NCBI GenBank assembly: GCA_002427525.1
Contig: DIRP01000004.1
Span: forward strand, 25,336-89,335
DNA length: 64,000 nt
Direction of reading: 5' to 3'
Source of the DNA: Bacteroidales bacterium UBA5433
GTDB lineage: Bacteria > Bacteroidota > Bacteroidia > Bacteroidales > UBA932
The first letter of the stretch is position 1. Each line of letters starts with the position of its first letter. The translations under genes were made by a program, and so were the position numbers. The notes beneath the pieces are model-generated. The model did not search any database. It was given only the letters and a program-made list of their open reading frames with translations, and had not been told where the DNA came from. This document shows positions 35,851 to 44,088 of this stretch, one piece after another.

Positions 35851-36693
35851 TCTCCGACTGCTTGCATAGGATCCGAAAATACCCAGCGCCCCGCCTGAAA
35901 TATTACCCGTCACATTACCTCTTGGTCCCGAAAACAGAGGAAAATTTTGGTTTTTTTCAATTTTTGCCTGCTGCAGGTACAAGTAATATTCCTTACTCAG
36001 GGTCTGAAGCTCTACCGTCAACTCATCCCCTGCATACAGATCAAACGTTTGTTCATTATCCCAGACAAGGGAACCGGTTATTATCCATTCCGGAATGGGA
36101 TAACGCAGGTACTCCCCATCCTGGGAATATTCATTCAGCGTATGAACGTAGTACCTTAAAATACGGTTGCTGTACAACACGTTATTCACCCAAAGAGCTG
36201 CTCCGTAATAGTCCTCTCCCGGTGTATCAAGAAACCCGGCCATAAGCAGGAAAGGCGTATCGTTCCCTGAAGGCATGAGCGATCTCAGGCTGAGTGCGTC
36301 CAGTGTATGAATATAAGGTACGGTGGTAGAAGCCTGATAATATTCTATTTCCCCGTCACCGTCAAAGTCAATCCATACTTCCAGCACATACGTTTCTCCT
36401 TCCTCGGCTGTAAATGTGCTTGCCGTTACATATACTCCCGATGGGTCCCATACCAACAATTCACCACCAATCCGTACTTCTTCTGCTTGTATATTAACAG
36501 GCAATTCCAAATTAAAATACGGTGTTGTTGCAGAAATCTCTACCATATAAGGACCCGGATCCGTAGAAATAAGCCCTGTAATCACAAGGTGGGGCTCCAT
36601 ACCCTCACTTTTCAGCTCCATAGGGTACGTGCATCCCTGTAGCAAAGCAAAGAGTAAGAGTAAAAAAGGTGTTATATTTTTTGCATACTTCAT
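35809..36693 (-). CDS. DUF4249 lipoprotein, TonB-receptor partner
   Basis: A 294-residue lipoprotein from the ATG at 36693 (the TTG at 36699 overlaps the receptor stop). Signal peptide and lipobox LLQGC are at residues 10-19 or so. The rest is beta-rich and matches the DUF4249 family: HLVITGLISTDPGPYMVEIS near residue 40, EEGETYVLEVWIDFDGDGEI near 105, and a C-terminal region including VELQTLSKEYYLYLQQ. DUF4249 genes regularly accompany TonB-dependent receptors in Bacteroidota, by analogy with SusD-type partners, but the ligand is unknown. The gene starts two bases after the receptor stop. Confidence 0.88.
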   Translation of the reverse strand: MKYAKNITPFLLLLFALLQGCTYPMELKSEGMEPHLVITGLISTDPGPYMVEISATTPYFNLELPVNIQAEEVRIGGELLVWDPSGVYVTASTFTAEEGETYVLEVWIDFDGDGEIEYYQASTTVPYIHTLDALSLRSLMPSGNDTPFLLMAGFLDTPGEDYYGAALWVNNVLYSNRILRYYVHTLNEYSQDGEYLRYPIPEWIITGSLVWDNEQTFDLYAGDELTVELQTLSKEYYLYLQQAKIEKNQNFPLFSGPRGNVTGNISGGALGIFGSYASSRRSVTLPECPGLPSR

Positions 36694-36695
36694 GA

Positions 36696-39059
36696 TCAAA
36701 AACTAAAATTCCAGGTAACAGACGGAACTACACTAAAAAGGTACGTCATTTCCAGGTATTGTTCCCCCGTTGGTTTCATACGGTAATTAATCGCCCACGG
36801 ATTTTTTCTTCCGTACAAATTGTAAACAGAAATATTTATACTGTGTTGCCAACGTCTGCCCGGCTTATCCAGCCGGATAGTAAGAGAAGCATCCATTCTA
36901 TGGTAATCCGGCATCCTGTATGCATTTCTTTCTGTATACACCGGTATTAATTCATTGAAAAACCAATAACGCCCTTCAGGCAAGGTAAGCGGTTGGCCCG
37001 TTGCGTAAATCCAATTAACAGATGCCTGCAGTCGCCTGCTGATATCATAAAACAACACAACGTTCACATTATGCGGCCGGTCTGAAGGAGCACGGTATGT
37101 TTTTCCTTCATTAACCCCCGGGATGGTCCGGAAAGCCCGCGACCAGGTATAACTGATCCACCCACTCACGTTTCCGCTGTTCTTTTTAATCAAAAACTCC
37201 AATCCGTATCCTGTTCCTTTTCCAAAGCGGAGTTCCGTTTCAATCTTATCGTAGAGTAACAGATTGGGATGTTCTTTGAAGTCAAGTACATTGTCCAGGT
37301 TTTTGTAAAACGCCTCGGCAGAAACCTCGTACTTATTTTCAAAAAGTGTAGCAAAAATACCGGTCGATACCTGATGGGAAGTTTGCGGTGGAATAGACGG
37401 TCCCGAGGGAATCCATATCTCCAAAGGAGATCCTGCTGATGAAAAAGAAAGCAGATGAACATACTGGCTTGTTCTTGAATAAGAAGCTTTCAGGGCAAGA
37501 TTAGGAGTGGCTAAAAATGAAATCCCAACCCGGGGTTCCCAACCGTACGTATGGTGAAAGAATTCTCCGGACGGGATGACTTCCCCCTCTTCCTGCAGCA
37601 GGTTGTAATCAGAGTCTACCCTGTAAACTGTAGCGGGACCTACATTATCAAAACGCGTAAACCTTAACCCATAACGCATCTCTAACCGCTCGTCCAAAAA
37701 CTTATGTTCATTGGAAAAATACAACACGTTCACAAAACCCTGACGGGGAGACATGGTAATGTCCTGTTCTATTTGCGGGCCTGTTTCCAGCTCACTTCTC
37801 CCAATTACCTGTCCCGGTTGAAACCACTGAAAATTGGAGGTATATCCAAATTCAAACAGGTGTTCCGGAACAGGCGCATACGAAAAATCAATCCGCAGAC
37901 CGGCATCCTGAACGCGCGATATCCATTCCATAGACATTTCACTTGCCTTACCCTGGAAATCGTAATTATAATTTGTATAGGTTGTGAAAACTTTCAGGTA
38001 AAAAGAGTCGGAAAAAAAATGATTCCAATTGAGTGTAGCCGCTAAATTTCCAAATTGCAGCCCCATCTCTGACATTTTAAACCTGTCTTTCCCATTGTAC
38101 AAAGTCAGATGTAGAAAATTCTTATCATTTATCCTCCAACGCAAGCGTCCGTTCAGGTCGTAAAAATTCAGAACCGTATTTTTTAATATTTCGTTTTTTG
38201 CCAATGGAAGAAAAAGATCTGCATAAGTCCTGCGTCCTGCAACCAGGTAAGTAAGGTTGTCACCTCCAATCCGACCACTTAAGGCAAGCCTGCTGGAAAT
38301 AAGTCCAAGGCCGCCGTCTATGGAAAAACGTTCCTTCCCGTCCAGTGGGACAACGTCCAACATAGAAGAAAGCCGGCCTCCATACCGCGCAGGGATATCA
38401 CCTTTATACAAAGTCATGGTCCTTACTGCATCAGAATTAAATACAGAAAAGAACCCCAGCATATGCGAAACATTATACAAGGCAGCATTATCAAAAAGAA
38501 TCAGGTTCTGATCGGGACTTCCTCCGCGCACAAGAAATCCGCTACTCCCTTCAGAAGCCGACTGTACTCCCGGGAGCATCTGTACCACTTTCAGCAAATC
38601 GGTTTCTCCAAAGAGCATGGGGACACGCTGGATTATCTCGGCATCTATATGCTCAATACTCATCTGGGCTTTTCTGAGCCGCTGTGCCGGAGTCTCGGCA
38701 AAAACCGTAATACCATGCAAGTAATAAGAAAGAGGTGCAAGAAAAAACACCGAATCCTTATTGGTATTCAGGTGCAGTTGACTGTTTTCAGATTTGTATC
38801 CAATATAGGAAATTTCAAATTTGATCTCCCCCTGCGGCAAATGAAACGAAAACAGCCCTTTTGCATCTGTAATTGTCCAAAAATCCATTCCGTTGGACAC
38901 CCTGACTACAGCCCCCTGAAGTATTTCACCCGTTGCCGCATCCATCACTTTACCGGAAAAAGAATGGTTTTCCTGTGCAAATGCAGGTACAGCCGATATT
39001 ACCAATAGCCACCACAGTAACGGGGCACATAAGAATACAAGGGTAAAGGAGCGCTTCAT
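36696..39059 (-). CDS. TonB-dependent receptor with carboxypeptidase-regulatory-like N-terminal domain
   Basis: A 787-residue outer-membrane receptor from the ATG at 39059 (the TTG at 39071 is unlikely). Signal peptide: WWLLVISAVPAFAQ, residues about 16-30. A carboxypeptidase-regulatory-like domain follows (HSFSGKVMDAATGEILQGAV). The plug domain spans about 125-230, with MLFGETDLLKVVQMLPGVQS and GFLVRGGSPDQNLILFDNA. The remainder is a 22-strand barrel ending in an aromatic residue (SVTWNFSF), as outer-membrane proteins do. The gene pairs with DUF4249. No SusD is nearby, so glycan import cannot be assumed. Substrate unknown. Confidence 0.93.
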   Translation of the reverse strand: MKRSFTLVFLCAPLLWWLLVISAVPAFAQENHSFSGKVMDAATGEILQGAVVRVSNGMDFWTITDAKGLFSFHLPQGEIKFEISYIGYKSENSQLHLNTNKDSVFFLAPLSYYLHGITVFAETPAQRLRKAQMSIEHIDAEIIQRVPMLFGETDLLKVVQMLPGVQSASEGSSGFLVRGGSPDQNLILFDNAALYNVSHMLGFFSVFNSDAVRTMTLYKGDIPARYGGRLSSMLDVVPLDGKERFSIDGGLGLISSRLALSGRIGGDNLTYLVAGRRTYADLFLPLAKNEILKNTVLNFYDLNGRLRWRINDKNFLHLTLYNGKDRFKMSEMGLQFGNLAATLNWNHFFSDSFYLKVFTTYTNYNYDFQGKASEMSMEWISRVQDAGLRIDFSYAPVPEHLFEFGYTSNFQWFQPGQVIGRSELETGPQIEQDITMSPRQGFVNVLYFSNEHKFLDERLEMRYGLRFTRFDNVGPATVYRVDSDYNLLQEEGEVIPSGEFFHHTYGWEPRVGISFLATPNLALKASYSRTSQYVHLLSFSSAGSPLEIWIPSGPSIPPQTSHQVSTGIFATLFENKYEVSAEAFYKNLDNVLDFKEHPNLLLYDKIETELRFGKGTGYGLEFLIKKNSGNVSGWISYTWSRAFRTIPGVNEGKTYRAPSDRPHNVNVVLFYDISRRLQASVNWIYATGQPLTLPEGRYWFFNELIPVYTERNAYRMPDYHRMDASLTIRLDKPGRRWQHSINISVYNLYGRKNPWAINYRMKPTGEQYLEMTYLFSVVPSVTWNFSF

Positions 39060-39079
39060 GAACCTATTCAATATATAAA

Positions 39080-39103
39080 AAGGAGAACGTTTTCGTCCTC
39101 CTT
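39080..39103 (-). terminator. Intrinsic terminator after HU
   Basis: An inverted repeat with arms AAGGAG/CTCCTT and an inner ACG/CGT pair closes a four-base loop. Read on the minus strand it is followed by TTTTTATAT, fitting a rho-independent terminator of the HU gene, 39 bases after its stop. Confidence 0.7.
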
Positions 39104-39141
39104 ATCTGCGTCTGATTTATTTCAGGCGGAACATGTGTTGT

Positions 39142-39399
39142 TTATAACTCAATACTTGGTCTGAATTTTACAACCTTCTTTGCCTTAATCTTAATCGTAG
39201 CACCGGTACGAGGATTTCTACCCATTCTCTCGCCCCTTTCTCCCACAACAAATGAGCCAAAACCTACCAGAGTGACTCTTTCACCCCTTTTCAGCGCTTT
39301 TGTTGTAGCAGCCAGGAATGCATCCAATGCTTTTTTGGAATCAACTTTTGACAGTCCGGATTCAGCAGCCATTGCGGCAATAAGATCTGCTTTGTTCAT
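39142..39399 (-). CDS. HU-family DNA-binding protein
   Basis: An 85-residue histone-like protein. The N-terminal helices MNKADLIAAMAAESGLSKVDSKKALDAF and the arm region LVGFGSFVVGERGERMGRNPRTGATIKI are canonical, including the proline-tipped arm signature. It binds and bends DNA without strong sequence preference, as a dimer. It is a single gene with its own promoter (TTG/TAGATTTG upstream) and a terminator downstream, and a 40-base leader. Confidence 0.97.
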   Translation of the reverse strand: MNKADLIAAMAAESGLSKVDSKKALDAFLAATTKALKRGERVTLVGFGSFVVGERGERMGRNPRTGATIKIKAKKVVKFRPSIEL

Positions 39400-39445
39400 A
39401 ATAAAAAAATTAGGTTAAATATTGTTATTCAAAGGTCAACTGGCA

Positions 39446-39476
39446 CAAATCTATTACAAATTTCTTTGATTTGCAA
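39446..39476 (-). promoter_or_regulatory. Promoter of the HU gene
   Basis: -7 TAGATTTG (39453-39446) on the minus strand with a TTG 20 bases upstream (39476-39474). It lies at the stop of the GSCFA gene and about 46 bases before the HU ATG. Confidence 0.5.
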
Positions 39477-40389
39477 TAGTTTTCAGCAACTCTTCCTTTT
39501 GTTTATCAAGTTTTTGAACAAAAGTTGCATACTCCGTTGTTTCAGGGAAAAAAGGTCTGTGTTGCAGGGACTTATTTAATTTTTCAATTTTCCCGACAAG
39601 TTCAACTGTTGCTTCGTCGGCTACTTCACAAAAAAACCGGTTCAGAATGTAATCTGTTGTTTCCCGGGTAAGGTGGCAACGGTCGGCAGCATAAAACCTA
39701 TAATCCCGCAATTCATCCATAACTATCTCATATGATGGAAAATAGTATATGTTGTCACACACCTTCTGCATGGATTCAATAGCCATAAGCAAAGACGCCT
39801 TACTCAATTGGTTGCCATGTGCACCGTCTCCCCAGTGGCGGATAGGACTTACAGTCATAACCCACAATTTGTCCGGATTTCTTTGCACTATGGGAATCAT
39901 CATGTTAGCAATTTGCTCCGGTTCAAGGAAAACACACTTGAATTGGTTCCCCGGTAATTTATGGCAATTTGCCACTACTTTGCCGTTGTGCATATAAGCC
40001 CGGGCTGTTCCCAGCGTAAGAACAACCGTATCTGCCGTTCGAAAAAAAGTGGCCGCTTTCTGCAAACAATCGTTGGCATGTTCCAGAAAATCTTCGGGAG
40101 TGTTTCTTGAAAAAGAAGTATGGTGGTATAAAGATCCGTACCCGCCATAAGGGAATTTCTCTACCTGCGATGCGTCAAAAAGAACAGATCCTTCCAAACG
40201 TTCCAAAGCAGAAACAAGAGAAGCCGGGTTAAACAAGGGCCCAAAAGCATCGGGTGCCGTTAAAAAATGCAATTCCCGCATTCTGACAGCCAATTCCTGT
40301 GCAAAACAAGACCCGGCAAAAAGAAAACGTGTAGCATACGAAAAACGATTTTTCAAAGGCTCGGCAGCCACTTTTGTTTGCCATTCCAT
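39454..40389 (-). CDS. GSCFA domain protein
   Basis: A 311-residue protein from the ATG at 40389 (MEWQTKVAAEPLKNRF); a longer frame upstream would cross the promoter and is rejected. The GSCFA motif that names the family is literal: FLFAGSCFAQELAVRM near residue 24. Further SGNH-hydrolase-like features are VLTLGTARAYMHNG near 125, WVMTVSPIRHWGDGAHGNQLSKA near 178 and AADRCHLTRETTDYIL near 238. Family members are thought to be esterase-like, possibly acting on surface polymers; this is inference. The -7 box abuts the ATG, predicting a leaderless transcript. Confidence 0.9.
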   Translation of the reverse strand: MEWQTKVAAEPLKNRFSYATRFLFAGSCFAQELAVRMRELHFLTAPDAFGPLFNPASLVSALERLEGSVLFDASQVEKFPYGGYGSLYHHTSFSRNTPEDFLEHANDCLQKAATFFRTADTVVLTLGTARAYMHNGKVVANCHKLPGNQFKCVFLEPEQIANMMIPIVQRNPDKLWVMTVSPIRHWGDGAHGNQLSKASLLMAIESMQKVCDNIYYFPSYEIVMDELRDYRFYAADRCHLTRETTDYILNRFFCEVADEATVELVGKIEKLNKSLQHRPFFPETTEYATFVQKLDKQKEELLKTIANQRNL

Positions 40390-40394
40390 AGACA

Positions 40395-40402
40395 CAAAGT
40401 TA
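40395..40402 (-). promoter_or_regulatory. -7 promoter element of the GSCFA gene
   Basis: TAACTTTG on the minus strand, with five bases between it and the ATG at 40389. The divergent -7 box of the transporter gene lies ten bases away. Confidence 0.5.
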
Positions 40403-40412
40403 GCATTTTGTT

Positions 40413-40420
40413 TATCTTTG
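40413..40420 (+). promoter_or_regulatory. -7 promoter element of the nucleoside transporter gene
   Basis: TATCTTTG matches TAnnTTTG exactly and lies 27 bases before the GTG start at 40447. No TTTG is found at -33. Confidence 0.55.
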
Positions 40421-40446
40421 TCCATACAACATAAAAACAAGCCTTT

Positions 40447-41976
40447 GTGAAAAAAACAATTCTCCTGCTCTTTATGGCAGTGCTGTTTTCGGGCCCACTT
40501 TCCGCCCAAACAGATAGTGTGCCTACCACACAACAAGAAACAAACGCTTCAGCAGACAAAACACTCCCCGTAGTGGATAGTTTTGCCATAGCCGATATCC
40601 TCGCGGCTGAAACTCCGCAGGCCGTCCACGAAGTTTCTGCAGCCGAAAACCCATACAAAAGTATTTTGCAAGACCGTCAGTTTGTATTCAGTATCCGGTC
40701 TATCCTGCGCGGGCTTTTAGGATTGGTATCCATCCTGCTCATAGCGTTTCTATTCAGTACAGACAGAAAAAACATCAATTGGAAAACAGTAGGAATTGCT
40801 TTGGCCTTACAACTGCTTATAGCCATAGGAATCTTATCTGTTCCGGCTGTACAAACAGTATTTGAAATCTTTGGAAAAGCTTTTGTAAAAGTCCTGGACT
40901 GGACAAAAGCAGGTTCCGAATTCCTGTTCGGATCCCTGATGGATATGAACAAATTTGGGTATATATTTGCTCTCCAGATATTGCCCACCATTATATTCTT
41001 TTCGGCACTTACCTCTTTGTTGTTTTATTGGGGGATTATCCAGAAAGTGGTCTGGGTCATGGCCTGGATTTTCACTAAGCTCATGAACCTTTCCGGTGCA
41101 GAAAGCCTGTCAACGGCCGGTAACATTTTCCTGGGACAAACAGAAGCCCCGCTTCTGGTTAAAGCCTACGTTCCGTCCATGACAAAATCCGAGATTATGC
41201 TGGTCATGACAGCCGGCATGAGTACCATGGCGGGAGGCGTGCTGGCTGCCTACATTGGCATGCTGGGCGGAGGCGATGTGCACATGAGCATTGCCTTTGC
41301 AAAACACTTGCTCTCGGCTTCTGTAATGGCCGCCCCGGGAGCTATAGCTATGGCCAAAATCCTGGTACCACAAACAGAAGAAATTGACAATAACGTAAAA
41401 GTAACAAAGGAAAAAATTGGCAGCAATGTCCTGGACTCCATTTCCAACGGAGCCATTGACGGATTAAAACTGGCAGCTAATGTAGCCGCTATGCTTCTTG
41501 TTTTCTATGCCCTCATAGCCGGAGTCAATTACATCTTTGGGAAAGTAGGGCAATGGACACACCTGAACATACTTATTGCTAACTGGACAAACGGCATGTA
41601 CACCCGTCTTTCTCTGGAATGTGTTCTATCTTACCTGTTTGCACCTGTTATCTGGCTTACAGGAGTCTCCGGTCAGGACCTGGCCCTGGTAGGACGTTTG
41701 TTGGGTGAGAAGCTTATTATGACAGAATTTGTTGGATACAGCAGCCTGGCACAAATGATCCAGGATGGAGTCTTTGCCAATACCAAATCCATTATCATTG
41801 CCACGTACGTCTTATGCGGGTTTGCCAACTTTGCCTCGATAGGCATCCAGATTGGAGGCATTGGCGGGATTGCTCCCAACCAAAGACCTTTGCTGGCAAA
41901 ATACGGATTCCGGGCACTTCTGGGCGCTACCCTCGCCGCTTTGCTCTCGGCTTCTATGATAGGCATGTTCCTGTAG
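40447..41976 (+). CDS. NupC-type concentrative nucleoside transporter with extra N-terminal signal/linker
   Basis: A 509-residue membrane protein with a GTG start. The first 20 residues form a cleavable-looking signal peptide (MKKTILLLFMAVLFSGPLSA), followed by about 60 polar residues rich in Thr, Ser, Ala and Glu, and then the membrane core. The core has the CNT family order: SVPAVQTVFEIFGKAFVK, ILPTIIFFSALTSLLFYWGI, FLGQTEAPLLVKAY near residue 235 (the conserved Q/E motif for nucleoside binding), MTAGMSTMAGGVLAAYIGM, and the C-terminal GFANFASIGIQIGGIGGIAP. It would import nucleosides with Na+ or H+. The exported N-terminal extension is unusual. Confidence 0.92.
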   Translation: MKKTILLLFMAVLFSGPLSAQTDSVPTTQQETNASADKTLPVVDSFAIADILAAETPQAVHEVSAAENPYKSILQDRQFVFSIRSILRGLLGLVSILLIAFLFSTDRKNINWKTVGIALALQLLIAIGILSVPAVQTVFEIFGKAFVKVLDWTKAGSEFLFGSLMDMNKFGYIFALQILPTIIFFSALTSLLFYWGIIQKVVWVMAWIFTKLMNLSGAESLSTAGNIFLGQTEAPLLVKAYVPSMTKSEIMLVMTAGMSTMAGGVLAAYIGMLGGGDVHMSIAFAKHLLSASVMAAPGAIAMAKILVPQTEEIDNNVKVTKEKIGSNVLDSISNGAIDGLKLAANVAAMLLVFYALIAGVNYIFGKVGQWTHLNILIANWTNGMYTRLSLECVLSYLFAPVIWLTGVSGQDLALVGRLLGEKLIMTEFVGYSSLAQMIQDGVFANTKSIIIATYVLCGFANFASIGIQIGGIGGIAPNQRPLLAKYGFRALLGATLAALLSASMIGMFL

Positions 41977-41986
41977 CCCGCGTTGC

Positions 41987-42940
41987 TTATAATGTGCTGA
42001 TTATCCAGGCCAGATAAACGGCATAAACCAATAAAAGGACCATGCCGTGCCAACGGTTGAGGGTTCGCTTTTTCCCAAAGCCAACGAAAAGCAACACCAA
42101 TAGGCTTCCAAGCGCAGCGACCGACGCATCTGCTACCAGGTTAGGATAGGCGGGTAACGGCCTAATCACGGCACTTAGTCCCAATACAAAGAAAACGTTT
42201 AATATATTAGACCCAATGATATTGCCTATGGCTATATCGGGATTCTTTTTAATGGCTGCCACAACAGAAGTAGCCAATTCCGGCAGGGATGTACCCAATG
42301 CCACAATGGTAACTCCAATGACAGATTCACTAACTCCCCATGCAAGCGCCAGTTTGACAGAAGAGCGCACTACCATTTCCGCCCCTATAGCAAGGACAGC
42401 CAGGCCGCCAATTACCAAAAAAATGGCTTTCCCAAGGGTTGTAGTCTTAATATCTTCTTCCGAAACAACTAGTTCACTTTTTCTTGACAACCTGATAGTA
42501 TAGACAAGAAAGCCGACAAAGCACAACAGCAAAAAAACGCCATCCAGGCGCGAGATTTCATTTGCTTTACCTGCAAATTGCACGGTTCCCAGGATCAGTA
42601 CAGCTAATGCTGCAAAAAAACTTAGCGGAATCTCTATACGCAGGGTTGATTTTTGAGCTACAAGCGGATAAAACAAAGCCGATACCCCCAGGATTAACAG
42701 CGTGTTAACAGAATTGCTCCCCAAAACATTTGTAATGGCAATCTGGCTGTTTCCATTAATAGCTGCCACCACATTCACCAACAACTCCGGAGCCGAGGTA
42801 CCAAGGGCTACTACAGTAAGCCCTATTACAAGATTGGATATTTTCATTTTGGCAGCCAATCCCGATGCGCCATTTACCAGCACATTAGCGCCCCCGGTCA
42901 AAAGGGCAAATCCAACAACAATAAGAAGATAATTTATCAT
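41987..42940 (-). CDS. Calcium/sodium antiporter (CaCA/YrbG family)
   Basis: A 317-residue membrane protein with about ten hydrophobic segments and two inverted alpha repeats. Each repeat carries the family's acidic exchange motif: VVALGTSAPELLVNVVA near residue 44 and TIVALGTSLPELATSVVA near 208, each followed by NVLGSNSVN or NIIGSNILN. Such proteins exchange Ca2+ (or K+) for Na+. Length is normal for YrbG. It starts nine bases after the LptG-type gene and converges with the nucleoside transporter. Confidence 0.95.
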   Translation of the reverse strand: MINYLLIVVGFALLTGGANVLVNGASGLAAKMKISNLVIGLTVVALGTSAPELLVNVVAAINGNSQIAITNVLGSNSVNTLLILGVSALFYPLVAQKSTLRIEIPLSFFAALAVLILGTVQFAGKANEISRLDGVFLLLCFVGFLVYTIRLSRKSELVVSEEDIKTTTLGKAIFLVIGGLAVLAIGAEMVVRSSVKLALAWGVSESVIGVTIVALGTSLPELATSVVAAIKKNPDIAIGNIIGSNILNVFFVLGLSAVIRPLPAYPNLVADASVAALGSLLVLLFVGFGKKRTLNRWHGMVLLLVYAVYLAWIISTL

Positions 42941-42949
42941 AGGGTTACA

Positions 42950-44053
42950 TTATTTAGGTGCAAGTCTGTACAATACAAAGGCAACAACAGCATATAGTAT
43001 ATTAGGAATCCATAGTGCGATCCCGGGAGACATGACATCTGCATGCACAAACATCTCTGAAAACCTTAAAAACAATATATAAGAGAAACTGAGAGCAATA
43101 CCAATGCCAATATTTAAACCAATGCCACCTCTTCTCTTTCGGGAAGATAAGGCTACCCCCATAATGGTAAGGATAAAGGATGAAAACGGGACAGCCAGAC
43201 GTGAGTTCTTTTGAATTAACGCAAATTTAATGTTGGCATCACCTCGCATGTGCAACGTTTCAATAAATCGGTTCAACTGCCTTAGATTGAGCTGTTCAAC
43301 AGATTCTTTCCTGCGCACCAAATCTTCCCCCGTGATACCAACAAGGGTATCCAGCTGTTTCCCCCAGGTAACCGTATGTGTCGTATCGGAAAAATTACGC
43401 AAATGGTACTCTTGCAACCGCCACCTTCCCATGGTAGAATCCCAGCGTGCTGTTTCAGCCGAAAGTTTGGATACCAGCTGGTTCCCTTCGAAAGATTCCA
43501 GTGTAAACCGGATGGCTGTATTGTTCCATGAATTGTAAGATTCCATATATACATAGGTGTCGGGCTCTACCTGATAATGAATATCCCGGTTGTATTCCGT
43601 ACGTTTTTTCAAGTACTGTTCCTCAAATTGTAGCCGTACCCGGTTGGCCGGTGGTATCACAAACCAATTCAGAGCTAACGACAACAGGGCTATAAACAAA
43701 GCAGACAAAATATACGGATACATGATTCTGTTAAAACTTATTCCGCCACTCAGCATAGCAATAATTTCGCTATGACTGGCCAATTTAGACGTAAAGAAGA
43801 TAACAGAAATAAAGACAAACAACGGCGAGAACATATTCATGAAATACGGAATGAAATTCATGTAATAGTCCACAACAATAGCACGTAACGGAGCCTCTTT
43901 GTCAACAAAATCATCTATCTTTTCACTGATATCAAAAATGATAACAATCCCAATGATAATAAGGATAGCAAAGAAGTACGTACCAATAAATTTACGGATA
44001 ATGTACTTGTCTAATGTAGTAATGCGCCAGTTATAAGGTTTTCTTTTTGCCAT
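42950..44053 (-). CDS. LptG/LptF-family permease (shorter paralogue)
   Basis: A 367-residue inner-membrane protein of the YjgP/YjgQ family. It starts LDKYIIRKFIGTYFFAILIIIGIV (first membrane helix), followed by two further N-terminal helices up to about residue 120, a periplasmic domain (about 130-270), and three C-terminal helices ending GIALWIPNILYAVVAFVLYRL. Together with the longer paralogue at 32737-34188 it could form the permease dimer that loads lipopolysaccharide onto the periplasmic bridge; which is LptF and which LptG is inference. It follows tgt by 20 bases. Confidence 0.92.
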   Translation of the reverse strand: MAKRKPYNWRITTLDKYIIRKFIGTYFFAILIIIGIVIIFDISEKIDDFVDKEAPLRAIVVDYYMNFIPYFMNMFSPLFVFISVIFFTSKLASHSEIIAMLSGGISFNRIMYPYILSALFIALLSLALNWFVIPPANRVRLQFEEQYLKKRTEYNRDIHYQVEPDTYVYMESYNSWNNTAIRFTLESFEGNQLVSKLSAETARWDSTMGRWRLQEYHLRNFSDTTHTVTWGKQLDTLVGITGEDLVRRKESVEQLNLRQLNRFIETLHMRGDANIKFALIQKNSRLAVPFSSFILTIMGVALSSRKRRGGIGLNIGIGIALSFSYILFLRFSEMFVHADVMSPGIALWIPNILYAVVAFVLYRLAPK

Positions 44054-44054
44054 C

Positions 44055-44088
44055 TTACAGTCTTTGCTCTTGTTTACAGTCTTTGCTC
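44055..44088 (-). repeat. Tandem duplication at the 3' end of tgt
   Basis: A 15-base unit (TTACAGTCTTTGCTC on the plus strand) occurs at 44055-44069 and 44074-44088, a 19-base period. The inner copy contains the last codons and TAA of tgt; the outer copy lies in the gap before the LptG-type gene. Confidence 0.85.
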
